Shown here in pieces: positions 1 through 9,148 of a stretch of DNA of 64,000 nucleotides (positions within the stretch are counted from its first letter, which is position 1; each line of letters begins with the position of its first letter). The stretch spans positions 1,638,501-1,702,500 of the forward strand of contig NZ_JAGIOR010000001.1 of the NCBI RefSeq assembly GCF_017876795.1. The letters are read 5' to 3'. Under the pieces are notes generated by a model, which had not been told where the DNA came from, ran no database searches, and saw only the letters and a list, made by a program, of their open reading frames with translations. The stretch is from Rhizobium leguminosarum. GTDB lineage: Bacteria > Pseudomonadota > Alphaproteobacteria > Rhizobiales > Rhizobiaceae. A program made the position numbers and the translations under genes.

Positions 1-59
1 ATGTATGGAACTTTAACGGACTCTCCCGCTTGTCCCTTACGTTCCGCCCAGAGCAGGCT

Positions 60-1010
60 TTACAGGTCAAGCCGCAGCACACCCGTTGCGCGCGACACGC
101 AGGGCATGAAGCGGTGGCTGCGAGCGTCCTTCGACAGGACCGCATCCCTGTGGATCGGCTGCCCTTCCAGGAAGCCGCACTCGCAGGTCCCGCACACTCC
201 GTTTTCGCAAGATGCCATCAACAACACCCCAGCCGCGCGAATTGCCGACAGCGCCGAAGTGTCGGCCGGAACGAAAATCTCTGTCCCATTGCGCAGGATG
301 ATTGTGAATGGCTCCGGTGGAGCATCGTCGAGTAGCGCCGGCTGGAACGCCTCGAAATGGACGGAACCCTCAGGCCAGTGTTCGGAGGCTCGGGCGATGG
401 CAGCCATGAATCCCGGTGGTCCGCAGTAATAAACCTGCGCGTCGCTGGGACGAGTCGATAGCAAGGCTTCGATATCCTGTCTGGTCTCAGGATCGTCGTC
501 GAAGTGAAGCCGTAACTTGCTTCTGTCGACAACCTGCTCAATCACCGCCAAAAAGGGCGCGACCGCCCGACCGCGGGTAAAGTAATGCAACTCGAATGGC
601 TTGCCCTGCCGGTTCAAAACGCCCGCCATCGCCAGGAGAGGCGTGATACCGATCCCGCCGGCCAACAGCAGGACCGGCCAATTTCCTTGCTTCAGCGGAA
701 AATGATTGCGCGGGGCAGAAACCGGTAATTCGGCGCCAACGCAAACGGCAGCATGAAGCCAGGTCGAGCCTCCACGGCCTTCCGGCTCGCGTTTCACCGC
801 AATTGTGTAGCGGCTGAGGTCTGCCGGGTCACCGCACAACGAATATTGGCGGACCCGTCCGTCGGACAGATGGACATCGACGTGCGAGCCCGGTTCGAAC
901 GCTGGCAAAAGAGGCTTGCGCGGATGCTGAAGTTCAACGACGAGGACGTCGCCCGGTTCTTTTCGTGTAGCGACAACCTTCAGCTTCATGATGATACGTG
1001 GAGATGCCAT
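60..1010 (-). CDS. PDR/VanB-type flavin ferredoxin reductase
   Basis: A 316-residue oxidoreductase that would pass electrons from NAD(P)H through a flavin and a 2Fe-2S cluster to a partner oxygenase. Visible in order: a flavin-binding barrel with RQYSLCGDP, an NAD(P)-binding segment with LLAGGIGITPLLAM, and a C-terminal plant-type ferredoxin domain with CENGVCGTCECG and a distal Cys in RFMPCVS. This order is typical of phthalate dioxygenase reductase and vanillate demethylase B. I chose the ATG at 1010 because a GGACGAG stretch lies just upstream and overlaps the end of the MOSC gene; the ATG at 989 is also possible. No oxygenase partner is visible, so the substrate is unknown. It probably forms an operon with the MOSC gene. 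Confidence 0.85.
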   Translation of the reverse strand: MASPRIIMKLKVVATRKEPGDVLVVELQHPRKPLLPAFEPGSHVDVHLSDGRVRQYSLCGDPADLSRYTIAVKREPEGRGGSTWLHAAVCVGAELPVSAPRNHFPLKQGNWPVLLLAGGIGITPLLAMAGVLNRQGKPFELHYFTRGRAVAPFLAVIEQVVDRSKLRLHFDDDPETRQDIEALLSTRPSDAQVYYCGPPGFMAAIARASEHWPEGSVHFEAFQPALLDDAPPEPFTIILRNGTEIFVPADTSALSAIRAAGVLLMASCENGVCGTCECGFLEGQPIHRDAVLSKDARSHRFMPCVSRATGVLRLDL

Positions 1011-1015
1011 TCGTT

Positions 1016-1507
1016 TTACTCGTCCATAGGAAGAATCGGGTCGCCTGGGCGGATGATGCCACCAAACTCGATCGTGCAGTTCAGGCCGGAGCGGTTCAGC
1101 AGGCCTTCGTAGAGGCCGGGCATGCCGAGCAACTCCTCGATATATCTGCAAGGAAAGTTCATCCGCGCTGCTCGAAGAATTGTGTCGCCGACCCGGAAGC
1201 GTTTACCGACGAGATGGCCGAGCGGGACGCCGCGGGTCGTCAGATTGCGTCTATGATCCTCGGGTGCGAGCTCGGCTTTGAAGCCCGGGATCTTTGGCTG
1301 GCCTTTGGCCATTGCCTCCAGAACCTCAACCTCGATCAGCGTGACTTCGCGAACGTCGGGTTTCGGGGAATAGGTTCCAGTGCCGAGAAAGTATCGGTCG
1401 CCAACAATTCCACGTCCCGCAATGAGTTGCGCTTCCGCCAGTTCTTCCATTTCGTAGGAAGCCGCAGGCGCAATATGGATGTGGAGCAGTCTACCCTGCC
1501 AAGTCAT
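1016..1507 (-). CDS. MOSC domain protein
   Basis: A 163-residue protein made of a single MOSC domain, a beta-barrel fold found in molybdenum cofactor sulfurases and in mARC/YiiM-type enzymes that handle molybdopterin. Recognisable stretches are GDRYFLGTGTYSP near residue 37, LIEVEVLEAM, a central RRNLTTRGVPLGHLVGKRF block and the cysteine-containing MNFPCRYIEELL. It ends five bases before the ferredoxin reductase start, so the two are probably translated together. MOSC domains are known fused or paired with ferredoxin-type reductase domains, which suggests a molybdopterin-dependent N- or S-oxide reduction. That role is inference; the substrate cannot be read from the sequence. Confidence 0.8.
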   Translation of the reverse strand: MTWQGRLLHIHIAPAASYEMEELAEAQLIAGRGIVGDRYFLGTGTYSPKPDVREVTLIEVEVLEAMAKGQPKIPGFKAELAPEDHRRNLTTRGVPLGHLVGKRFRVGDTILRAARMNFPCRYIEELLGMPGLYEGLLNRSGLNCTIEFGGIIRPGDPILPMDE

Positions 1508-1775
1508 GAAACAGCCTCATCAAGCCTCGATCCGGACCTTCAAGGGAAGACCATCTCAATTTCGTCCATCGGCGTGCTGGTGCTCGTGTCTGGAAAGGCA
1601 AAAACGGTCACGGTACCAGTCGCGGTCCTCCCTGAAGTTTGGCGGGGAACTGGTCTTCGCGACAGTGCCAGTTTGATCACATGTGGCTGGTCCAGTTTCC
1701 GCCTCGCATACGAGTGGCTCATGCAGGAGAGGCTCCTCGCGTTTTGTCTCGGTTTCGGCCATGCCAAACTTTACT
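1508..1775. other. Gap between MocR gene and MOSC gene
   Basis: About 270 bases without a convincing gene. Short frames on the minus strand have no recognisable domain and overlap each other. It presumably holds the promoter of the MOSC/reductase pair. Confidence 0.4.
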
Positions 1776-3254
1776 TCAGAATTGGCTTTTCAATGTTTCG
1801 ACCGCTGCCAGAAGGAGTTGAACACCCCGTTCGATCTGCCGCGGGGTCAAGGCTGAATACCCCATGACAAGCCCGAGCCTGTCCGCGGTCGTCTCGTCTG
1901 GTTGCGGTTCATAAAGAGGTGAAATGCAGTAAACTCCAATGCTGGCGCTTCGCGCGGTTTCCACTAAAGCCGTCTCGACCGACTTCGGCAATTCGTTGAA
2001 CCAGACCAAAACATGCAATCCAGCGTCGGCGCCTTCCACCGTGATCTGTTCGCCGAACGCGCGCTGCAGCGCGCTCAACAACGTCTCGCGGCGGTCTCTG
2101 TTTAGCCGCCGTACGCGGCGCACATGGCTTTCATAACCGCCGCTTTCGATCAAAGACGCCAACGCTTCCTGCTCGGTCACCGGCGAATGTCTGTCGAACA
2201 GTTGCTTGGCGGTTGCGAACACGTCCTGCAGCTCGGGCGGCACAACGAGATAGCCGATGCGCATCATCGGCGACAAAGTTTTGGAAATCGTACCGAGATA
2301 AATGACGTTGCTTCCAGCCTCCAGACTATGAAGAGGAGGCACCGGACTGATGTCGTAGCGGTACTCGCTGTCGTAATCGTCCTCAATTACATAGGCATCG
2401 TTTTCCTGCGCCCATTCGAGAAGCTGATGACGGCGAGAAATCGGCATGACGCCGCCAAGCGGAAACTGGTGGGAAGGTGTGACATAGGCCAGTCTGGCCC
2501 GCACTCCTTCCAGGAGCTCGGTCTTCAGACCTTCGCCGTCGACGGCAATGGGGAGCGGAGAGGCGCCGGTGCTGGCGAAGATCTGACGAGCCATTCGATA
2601 GCCAGGGTTTTCGATGACAAACTCGCTGCCAGAGCCGAGCAGAAGCCGCGCGCAAAGGTCTAAGCCTTGCTGGGATCCGTTCACGATGATGATTTGTTCC
2701 AGATCACACTGCAATGTCCTGGCGCGCCAAAGATATCCTTGCATTGCCTGCCGCAACCGCCGCGATCCTCGAGGGTCATCATAGGCAAGTCGGCTCGGTC
2801 GCTGAGCGATGACCGCATTGACAGCTTTCTTCCAGGCAAGCGCCGGAAAATCGGATGGAGAGAGGTCTCCGTAACGGAAATCAACCATAAGCGAGTTGGG
2901 TAGATAATCGAGCCATGGCGGTGTCGCCCGAAGTCTTTCGCCATAGGCCGAAAGCCGGTGAGCACTCCGTTGCTTCGGCGTGGCATCGCTCGGACGCAGT
3001 CCGAACGGCAACGCTGCAACCCGCGGGCGGGCGCCTTGGCGCAGGTCTACGAAGCCCTCCACCGAAAGTTGCTCATAGGCAACTGTCACCGTCGTTCGCG
3101 ACACACCAAGCTCATTCGACAGATTTCGCGATGATGGCAGCAGACCGCCAGCTTCATAAACGTGGCTCAGGATCTGATCCTTGAGCGCCTCGTAAATCTG
3201 GCGTGCTCCCATTTTCGTGTGCTTGGGTATTGCCTGATTTTCCAACTGGACCAT
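1776..3254 (-). CDS. MocR/PdxR-type GntR regulator with aminotransferase domain
   Basis: A 492-residue regulator with an N-terminal GntR winged helix (about residues 15-80, including LPSSRNLSNELGVSRTTV) joined to a fold-I aminotransferase-like domain that binds PLP. The Schiff-base lysine lies in GTISKTLSP, and VIEDDYDSEYRY is the typical PLP-contacting segment. MocR proteins sense PLP or an amino compound and often control a divergently transcribed PLP enzyme. Here a gamma-lyase starts 80 bases away on the other strand, a classic MocR layout. I chose the ATG at 3254; upstream in-frame ATGs would add an unrelated tail reaching into the divergent gene. The intervening 80 bases should hold both promoters and the operator. 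Confidence 0.88.
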   Translation of the reverse strand: MVQLENQAIPKHTKMGARQIYEALKDQILSHVYEAGGLLPSSRNLSNELGVSRTTVTVAYEQLSVEGFVDLRQGARPRVAALPFGLRPSDATPKQRSAHRLSAYGERLRATPPWLDYLPNSLMVDFRYGDLSPSDFPALAWKKAVNAVIAQRPSRLAYDDPRGSRRLRQAMQGYLWRARTLQCDLEQIIIVNGSQQGLDLCARLLLGSGSEFVIENPGYRMARQIFASTGASPLPIAVDGEGLKTELLEGVRARLAYVTPSHQFPLGGVMPISRRHQLLEWAQENDAYVIEDDYDSEYRYDISPVPPLHSLEAGSNVIYLGTISKTLSPMMRIGYLVVPPELQDVFATAKQLFDRHSPVTEQEALASLIESGGYESHVRRVRRLNRDRRETLLSALQRAFGEQITVEGADAGLHVLVWFNELPKSVETALVETARSASIGVYCISPLYEPQPDETTADRLGLVMGYSALTPRQIERGVQLLLAAVETLKSQF

Positions 3255-3333
3255 TTTCTTTCCACAGAACTGGATGTTTCGTGCGTGCCAGTATGCTGCC
3301 ACTGTGGTCGGAAGCAAAGGGGATACCGAACCA

Positions 3334-4569
3334 ATGACGGCCAGCAGCGAACAAGACAATGTCCAGAACCACTCCGATCCGTCGCATGGTGCGCGTCTTG
3401 GATTTGATACCCGTGCAATCCATCACGCGTTCGATCCTGTTGACTTCTCAAGAGCAGTGCAGCCACCTGTCTTCCTGACATCGACCTATGGATTTGAGAG
3501 CGTTGAGGCAAATGATGCCGCCGCAGCGCTCGGGGGCAGGTTGTATGCACGCGAATATAACCCGACCACAGAGATCCTTGAGAAGAGGCTCGCCAACCTG
3601 GAAGGGGCTGAGGCAGGGCTTGTGGTATCGACCGGAATGGCTGCCTTCTGCACCCTCGTCCTGTCCTTGCTGTCGCAGGGAGATGAGCTTGTCGTCCACA
3701 AGACGCTCTATTCGAATACGGTTGCGATGGTCGAGCAGTGTCTGCCGCGCTTCGGGATCAAGGTAGTCCCGGTCGACCTATCGAATCCGAACAATCTCGA
3801 CGCGGCGATCACAGATAAAACCCGTCTGGTCTATTTCGAGACGCCGGTAAATCCGCTAAGTGCCATCCTCGACATCTCCGCCATCGCAGCGCGCGCCCAT
3901 GCGTGGAATGTCAAGGTCGCGGTCGACAGCACTTTCGCTTCGCCGGCATTGCAGCGCCCGCTCGAGCACGGCGCCGACATCGTGCTGCATTCGCTGACGA
4001 AATACATCAACGGGCACGGCGATACCCTGGGCGGCGCGCTGCTTGGAGATGCTGAAACACTTCATACGTTGCACGAAACCGGCCTGCGCTACATCACCGG
4101 GGCGACACTGTCGCCGCACTCTGCATTCCTGATCCTGCGCGGCCTGAAGACGCTGTCGCTTCGGATGGAAAGACACAGCACGTCTGCCCTAACGGTCGCG
4201 CGCATGCTTGAGGTGCATCCTGCCGTCGCCTGGGTGAGCTATCCCTTCTTGGACTCCCATGCCGATCACGCGATTGCCCGCAAGCAGATGAGGCAAGGCT
4301 CCGGCATGCTGGCTTTCGGCCTTCATGCGGGCTTCGACGGTGCGCGGACAATGCTGGACGGATTGAAGTTGCTGACGCGCGCGGTGAGCCTGGGCGACAC
4401 CGACAGCCTCATCTATCATCCGGCCAGCATCACTCGAGCGCGGCAAACGATCCGAAAAGACGCCCACATGGTATCGGGCGTTGGGGAAGACCTTGTCCGC
4501 CTTTCGGTCGGCCTTGAAGATGTCAGCGATCTGGTCGCCGATCTTCGTCAGGCTCTGCAAGATTTATGA
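3334..4569 (+). CDS. Cys/Met metabolism PLP-dependent lyase (gamma-lyase type)
   Basis: A 411-residue fold-I PLP enzyme of the cystathionine gamma-synthase / methionine gamma-lyase family. It would catalyse beta- or gamma-elimination or replacement on a sulfur amino acid in the cytoplasm. Family marks: RLYAREYNPTTEILEKRLA near residue 70, GLVVSTGMAAF, the PLP aspartate in VAVDSTFASP, the Schiff-base lysine in LHSLTKYINGHGD and the C-terminal RLSVGLEDVSDLVADL. Length is normal. The start at 3334 follows an AAAGGGGA ribosome site. It is divergent from the MocR regulator, which probably controls it, and overlaps the next gene by four bases. The exact substrate cannot be told from sequence. Confidence 0.88.
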   Translation: MTASSEQDNVQNHSDPSHGARLGFDTRAIHHAFDPVDFSRAVQPPVFLTSTYGFESVEANDAAAALGGRLYAREYNPTTEILEKRLANLEGAEAGLVVSTGMAAFCTLVLSLLSQGDELVVHKTLYSNTVAMVEQCLPRFGIKVVPVDLSNPNNLDAAITDKTRLVYFETPVNPLSAILDISAIAARAHAWNVKVAVDSTFASPALQRPLEHGADIVLHSLTKYINGHGDTLGGALLGDAETLHTLHETGLRYITGATLSPHSAFLILRGLKTLSLRMERHSTSALTVARMLEVHPAVAWVSYPFLDSHADHAIARKQMRQGSGMLAFGLHAGFDGARTMLDGLKLLTRAVSLGDTDSLIYHPASITRARQTIRKDAHMVSGVGEDLVRLSVGLEDVSDLVADLRQALQDL

Positions 4570-5576
4570 TGTTGCAGGGCTCAATCGACAACGACGTTTC
4601 AACGAATGAGATGAACCCGGAGTGTGAAATGAAATTTCTGAGCGGGCTATCCGCGTTCCCTATCACGCCCATGAATCGCGACGGCCAGATCGATGCGGAA
4701 GCGCTGCGTAAGCTTGTTGCCCGACTCTGCACGGCTGAGGTTGATTCCATCGGTCTCCTCGGCAGTACCGGTACCTATATGTACCTATCGCGCGAGGAAC
4801 GTCGCCGGGCTCTTGCGCTGGCTCTCGAGGAAATCGGCGGGCGCACCCCGATTGTCGTGGGGGTCGGTGCTTTGAGAACCGACGAGGCCGTCAGGCTTGC
4901 CCAGGATGCCAAAACCCTTGGCGCTTCCGCAGGTCTGCTTGCTGCCGTCTCCTACATCCCCCTCAGCGAGGATGAAGTCTTCGAACACTTTTCCTGGGTG
5001 GCGCGTGAAAGCCGCCTGCCAATCATCATTTACGACAACCCCGGAACAACGCATTTCCGTTTCACGCCAGCACTTGTCGGGCGATTGGCACAGGTTCCGG
5101 GGGTCGTTGCCATCAAGAACCCGATAGACAAACCCGACGAGATCAGGGGCCATTTGGTGGATCAGAGAGGGCGCACGCCAAGTGATTTTTCGATCGGATA
5201 CAGCGGCGACTGCGACTCCACGGAGGCCATGATCTGCGGCGCTGATACCTGGTACAGCGTACTCGCCGGAATCATGCCCGATGTGTGTCTCCGCATCGTT
5301 CGGGCTGCTCAGCAAGGCGATGTCGCGGAAGCGCGCCGGCTCGATGCCGCTTTGGGCCCGACCTGGGACCTCTTCAAGCAGTTCTCCAGCTTTCGGACAG
5401 TCTACGCATTTGCCGACTTGCTCGGTGTCTGCCAAGCCGAGCCGCCGCGTCCGATTTTACCGCTTCCTGAGTCAGCTAAACGCAGGGCCGCCGAATGCCT
5501 TTCCCGTGTTCGTCAGGATCTTGACGAAGTAAAAACGGCAGGTTTGAGCAAGCCACCTAGTCCTGGAAAAGCCTGA
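4566..5576 (+). CDS. DapA-family aldolase/lyase
   Basis: A class I aldolase of the dihydrodipicolinate synthase / N-acetylneuraminate lyase family, a TIM barrel using a Schiff-base lysine. Catalytic residues are visible: Lys in VVAIKNP and Tyr in IIIYDNPGTT, with the glycine-rich GLLGSTGTYMYL in place of the usual GTTGE loop. The first ATG at 4566 overlaps the lyase stop, which suggests coupling. A second ATG at 4629 has a better GGAG site and matches the usual start of the family (FLSGLSAFPITPM), so the first 21 residues may not be made. The C-terminus is slightly longer than usual. It probably acts on a 2-oxo acid linked to the adjacent gamma-lyase; a housekeeping lysine role is less likely. 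Confidence 0.85.
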   Translation: MMLQGSIDNDVSTNEMNPECEMKFLSGLSAFPITPMNRDGQIDAEALRKLVARLCTAEVDSIGLLGSTGTYMYLSREERRRALALALEEIGGRTPIVVGVGALRTDEAVRLAQDAKTLGASAGLLAAVSYIPLSEDEVFEHFSWVARESRLPIIIYDNPGTTHFRFTPALVGRLAQVPGVVAIKNPIDKPDEIRGHLVDQRGRTPSDFSIGYSGDCDSTEAMICGADTWYSVLAGIMPDVCLRIVRAAQQGDVAEARRLDAALGPTWDLFKQFSSFRTVYAFADLLGVCQAEPPRPILPLPESAKRRAAECLSRVRQDLDEVKTAGLSKPPSPGKA

Positions 5577-5758
5577 TGAAGGCTGGCGAAGATTGGGTTG
5601 TGCTGTTTGTGCTGTCTGCCTTGAAGGCGTCGGCGTGCTTGCGAGTGGGCGACCAGAACCCTCGCTACCGCTGTCATCGGACTGGTTAAGGCAAAGGCCC
5701 TGTTAGGCTTACTCTCCCGTGTCTTTGAATGATCATTCCCGCCCATATCTCATCCAAG

Positions 5759-6260
5759 TGTCAACGCCGGAGTAAAATCAGGCCAAAGGGCGGAGCAAAA
5801 CCAGGCCACTTGCGGCGCACGCATGAGACCTCCGGGAGGGCGTAGCCCGAGCGGGGGTCTCATGCGTGCGCGTCGATTTTCTGAAGGGGTTTCAGCCGGC
5901 CTTTCGGGCTCGGCTTTGGGCGAGACGATACTTATCGCCGTTCATCTCGAGGATGTTGACGTGGTGGGTGATGCGATCGAGCAGAGCGCCGGTCAGACGC
6001 TCCGACCCCAAGGTTTCGGTCCATTCGTCAAATGGAAGATTGCTGGTGATCAGGGTCGCGCCGCTATAGCGCGACGATCAGGATGAGACGAGTCTCACCT
6101 TGTTTGTCGCCGCGCACGCCGCGTTCATAGCGTTGTGAGATCAGCTCGAACAGCAATTCTGCGCCGATCTTGGAAAGCGGCACGAAGCCCAGCTCGTCAA
6201 TGGTGAGAAGCTGGTATGCGGCCATCTGCTTCTGGAACCGTAGCAGATAGTTGAAACGAA
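5759..6260 (-). mobile_element. istB: IS21-family remnant with 3' part of istB
   Basis: The right end of an IS21-type element. On the minus strand between about 6260 and 5892 the C-terminal half of the IstB helper ATPase can be read (LTIDELGFVPLSKIGAELLF, then TLGSERLTGALLDRITHHV), with a frameshift near 6080. The N-terminal half and istA are missing. Outside the gene, 5759 begins with TGTCAACGCC followed by two direct repeats of the form GGAGyAAAAyCAGGCCA, typical of the multiple terminal repeats of this family. It cannot transpose by itself. Confidence 0.8.
5815..5871. repeat. Perfect 16-bp inverted repeat (hairpin) at the end of the IS21 remnant
   Basis: GCGCACGCATGAGACC at 5815-5830 pairs exactly with 5856-5871, leaving a 25-base loop that itself contains GGGC-gta-GCCC. 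It lies just after the istB stop and probably acts as a transcription terminator or transcription block at the element's end. Confidence 0.7.
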
Positions 6261-6572
6261 CGCATCCAGCTTAGGCCGCTGAACAGGTGAACGCCGCTGA
6301 TAGCCGGGCGGCGTCGAATACGACAGCAAGCGCTGTGCGTGCGGCATTCACTGATCGGACCTCATTGAAGCCGGATTGAGCGAAGGCGCGGGTTGTTTGG
6401 CACTATGGGGATTTAGCCGAAGCGGGATGGTGTCTGGCAGGGGCTAGCCTTGCAGGACCTCGTGGACAGGTCAGGAAGGAGAGCCATGCCGGTCATTGCG
6501 GTGTCTTTGACGCCCCTGTCGGCTGGTTTGCATCGACCGAACCCTTGGTGCTGTTGCGCTTTATGTCGCCCA
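6261..6572. other. Non-coding remnant between IS21 and IS91 pieces
   Basis: About 310 bases without a recognisable gene. It lies downstream of the IS91 transposase remnant and probably includes what is left of the IS91 end; no clear terminal sequence could be confirmed. Confidence 0.35.
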
Positions 6573-6979
6573 TTACATCGTGCTGGCACGATTGGCCAAA
6601 GCACTCGCCCCGCGGCTTCTCGGCATGCCGACGCTGATCGTTGCAATGATGCCGCACCTGATATGATCATGAACTGTCGTTCCATGCCGGCCGGCAGGCC
6701 GGCTGAAGCGGGTCCACGCGCCGATGATCGTCATGGCTCCGCCGCAACAAGGGCAGCGGTGCGCCAAAGGTGGTGGCTTTGCGTCCGGTTCTTCGACCCG
6801 CTCCGGCGGCGAGACGTCGAGCAGGCTTCGGCACAGGTCCACCTTCAGTTGCCGATGGCCATTGGCAAGCAGGCCGTAATGACGAATGCGGTGAAAGCCG
6901 TCCGGAACGGTGTGAAGCAGGAAACGGCGGATGAACTCGTGGGCATCGAGCGTCATCACCTTTTGCCTACCGCCCGTTC
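6573..6979 (-). pseudogene. IS91-family transposase, 3' part
   Basis: The C-terminal part of a rolling-circle (IS91-type) transposase. Readable protein includes VMTLDAHEFIRRFLLHTVP and GFHRIRHYGLLANGHR, a conserved block near the C-terminus of this family, followed by a zinc-ribbon-like CPCCGG. Its 5' part lies on the far side of the inserted IS66 element (9687-9884). The insertion left an 8-base duplication, GCCCGTTC, at 6972-6979 and 9687-9694. Confidence 0.8.
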
Positions 6980-7076
6980 GTATGCGGCGTCTACGCCCCA
7001 TTGATTTTCAGTTTCACCTACTCGGTAGTGCTGGCTGAGGGCCGGATGTGAGCTCACTGGATAGTATCTGGCGAGC

Positions 7077-8732
7077 TCATTGTGCGGCCTTGATGCGAGC
7101 GGCATAGGCCCACGGCATCAGATCGTCGATGTCTTTGGCAAGGTGGCCATTGGCGAGACGTGTAAAGAGATCACACATATAGGCGTAGGGCTCCACGCCG
7201 TTCATTTTGCATGTGCCAATCAGGCTGGCGAACCGGGCCCAGTTACGTCCGCCTTCATCATGGCCTGCAAAGAGCGCATTGCGGCGGTTCATGGCCGGGC
7301 GACGGATGGCATTTTCCACCAGGTTGGAATCGATATCGACGCATCCGTCATCAAGGAACAGCCGAAAGCCATCTTGCCGTTTCAGCATATACGCCAGGGC
7401 GACGCCGAGATCGGATTTGCGTGATACACGCGCAGCCTGAGCCGCGATCCAGGTGAAGAACTCGTCCACCAGCGGCAGAGACAGGGCCTGTCGAACTGCC
7501 CGGCGATGTTCGGGATCTGAACCTCGGATACTGTCTTCGATCTTGTAGAGGGCGGCGATACGAACCAGTGCCTCATCAACGATGGGCGATCCGCTCTTTG
7601 GCGTGGCCTTGATCAGCTTTCTGCGCCCGTGCGCCCAACAGAAAGCCAGCTTCAGCGGAGCGCCGCCGATACGATCCGACGCAGCGAGATGAGAGTAACC
7701 GCCGTAGGCATCCACCTGGATTGTGCCGTTGAACCCGTCGAGGATTTCAGCGGCATATTCTCCTTTACGCCCGGGCCGATAATGGAACACCACACCTGAC
7801 GCAGCAGAGCCATTCCAGCCGCGGTCGTCGCGCAGTACGGCCCAGAGATAGCCGGTCTTCGTCTTGCCTCGCCCCGGATCCAGTACCGGAGCTGTTGTCT
7901 CGTCGACATAGAGCCTTGTGCTGCCCAAAAGCAGCCGCTTGGCCATGTGGTCGACCACCGGTGCGATCGCAGCACCCGTGCGCCCCATCCAATCGGCAAG
8001 GACCGTGCGGTCGATCGGCACACCGTGTCGCGCCATGACCTCGGCCTGACGGTTCAGCGGCATGTGTTCCGAATGCTTGGAGACGGCAATCTCCGCCAGA
8101 AGGGCTTCGGTCGGCCAGCTCCCTTCCAGCAGATGTGCCGGCGCTCTGGCCTGGACGACGCCCGTTCGACCCTTGGGGCATACGTATTTCGGGCGGATCG
8201 TGACGATCACCTCGTAGCGTGCCGGAATACGGTCGAGCCGTTCCGTCCGATCCTCGCCGATCCGCACCATGTTGCCGCAACCGCAGGGACAAACGATGCT
8301 CTCGGGCTCGATCACATTCTCGACCCGCGGCAGATGTTCGGGCAGTGCACGAGCCTTGCGCTCCTTGCGAGAAGGGGTTTTCGCGGGGTCATTCGAGGCG
8401 CTGGCTTCGATCTTTTTCTCGACGGCGGCGATCCGCGCCTGTGTTTCGGCAATCGCCGTTTCAAGATCTTCCAGCGCCAGTTCCATCTGCGCCGGATCGA
8501 GCTTTTCCGACTTCGGACCGAACTTCGTGCGTCGATAGTCGTGAACCTGCCCCTCAAGCTTCTCGATCAGTTCCTTCAGCTCGGCGATGAACGCGTCCTT
8601 TTCGGCAACGACCGCCTGCTCATGCTGACGTGCAGCGCGCTCGACCGACAACTCGAACTGCATCGCCGCAAAGGCTTTGACAACCTCTGGCGGAAGGTCC
8701 GGAAACAGGCTGAGATCAAGGCGCGACGACAT
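7077..8732 (-). CDS. tnpC: IS66 transposase TnpC
   Basis: The 551-residue DDE transposase of the IS66 element. It has an N-terminal leucine-rich coiled coil (about residues 20-110), a zinc-finger-like CPCGCGNMV, and the catalytic core with first Asp in RLYVDETTAPV, second Asp in IQVDAYGGY and Glu in DSNLVENAIRRPAMNRRN. The length is that of intact family members and no internal stop occurs. At protein level it appears identical to the TnpC of copy 2. Confidence 0.95.
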   Translation of the reverse strand: MSSRLDLSLFPDLPPEVVKAFAAMQFELSVERAARQHEQAVVAEKDAFIAELKELIEKLEGQVHDYRRTKFGPKSEKLDPAQMELALEDLETAIAETQARIAAVEKKIEASASNDPAKTPSRKERKARALPEHLPRVENVIEPESIVCPCGCGNMVRIGEDRTERLDRIPARYEVIVTIRPKYVCPKGRTGVVQARAPAHLLEGSWPTEALLAEIAVSKHSEHMPLNRQAEVMARHGVPIDRTVLADWMGRTGAAIAPVVDHMAKRLLLGSTRLYVDETTAPVLDPGRGKTKTGYLWAVLRDDRGWNGSAASGVVFHYRPGRKGEYAAEILDGFNGTIQVDAYGGYSHLAASDRIGGAPLKLAFCWAHGRRKLIKATPKSGSPIVDEALVRIAALYKIEDSIRGSDPEHRRAVRQALSLPLVDEFFTWIAAQAARVSRKSDLGVALAYMLKRQDGFRLFLDDGCVDIDSNLVENAIRRPAMNRRNALFAGHDEGGRNWARFASLIGTCKMNGVEPYAYMCDLFTRLANGHLAKDIDDLMPWAYAARIKAAQ

Positions 8733-8794
8733 GCGCCCTTATAGCAAGGCAGCACAAAAAAGCCAAATAAAACAATGTAAGTAAGGTCAGATAT

Positions 8795-9148
8795 TCATCC
8801 TGCCGCCGACGGCGCGGCCACCCGTCGTGCCATCACTCGTCGCCAATCAAGACCTTCGAACAAAGCCTCATATTGACCCCTGGAAAGACGCATCGTCCCA
8901 TCCTGAACCTTGGGCCAGGCAAAGCTTCCATGTTCAAGAATTTTATAAATCAGGACCATTCCGCTGCCATCCCACACCAGGATTTTCAGGCGGTCCCCGC
9001 GCTTGGACCGGAAGATCACCGTCACCCCGGAATGCGGGTCCAGCTTCAATTCGGTCTGCACCATCAGAGCCAAGGCCTGATGCCCACAGCGGAAGTCAAC
9101 CGGCCGCGTCGCGATCAGGATCGGCAGTCGTTGGCCCGCGACGATCAT
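8795..9148 (-). CDS. tnpB: IS66 accessory protein TnpB
   Basis: A 117-residue TnpB of the IS66 Orf2 family, recognised by RPVDFRCGHQALALMVQ and the FRSKRGDRLKILVWDGSGM block. It is required with TnpA for efficient IS66 transposition, though its biochemical role is not settled. Its start overlaps the tnpA stop by four bases (ATGA), implying coupled translation. The protein equals that of copy 2. Confidence 0.93.
   Translation of the reverse strand: MIVAGQRLPILIATRPVDFRCGHQALALMVQTELKLDPHSGVTVIFRSKRGDRLKILVWDGSGMVLIYKILEHGSFAWPKVQDGTMRLSRGQYEALFEGLDWRRVMARRVAAPSAAG

Noticed and set aside
7947..8744. 265-residue open frame opposite IS66 tnpC (again at 34483-35280)
   Set aside because: Antisense shadow of an intact TnpC with no family resemblance.
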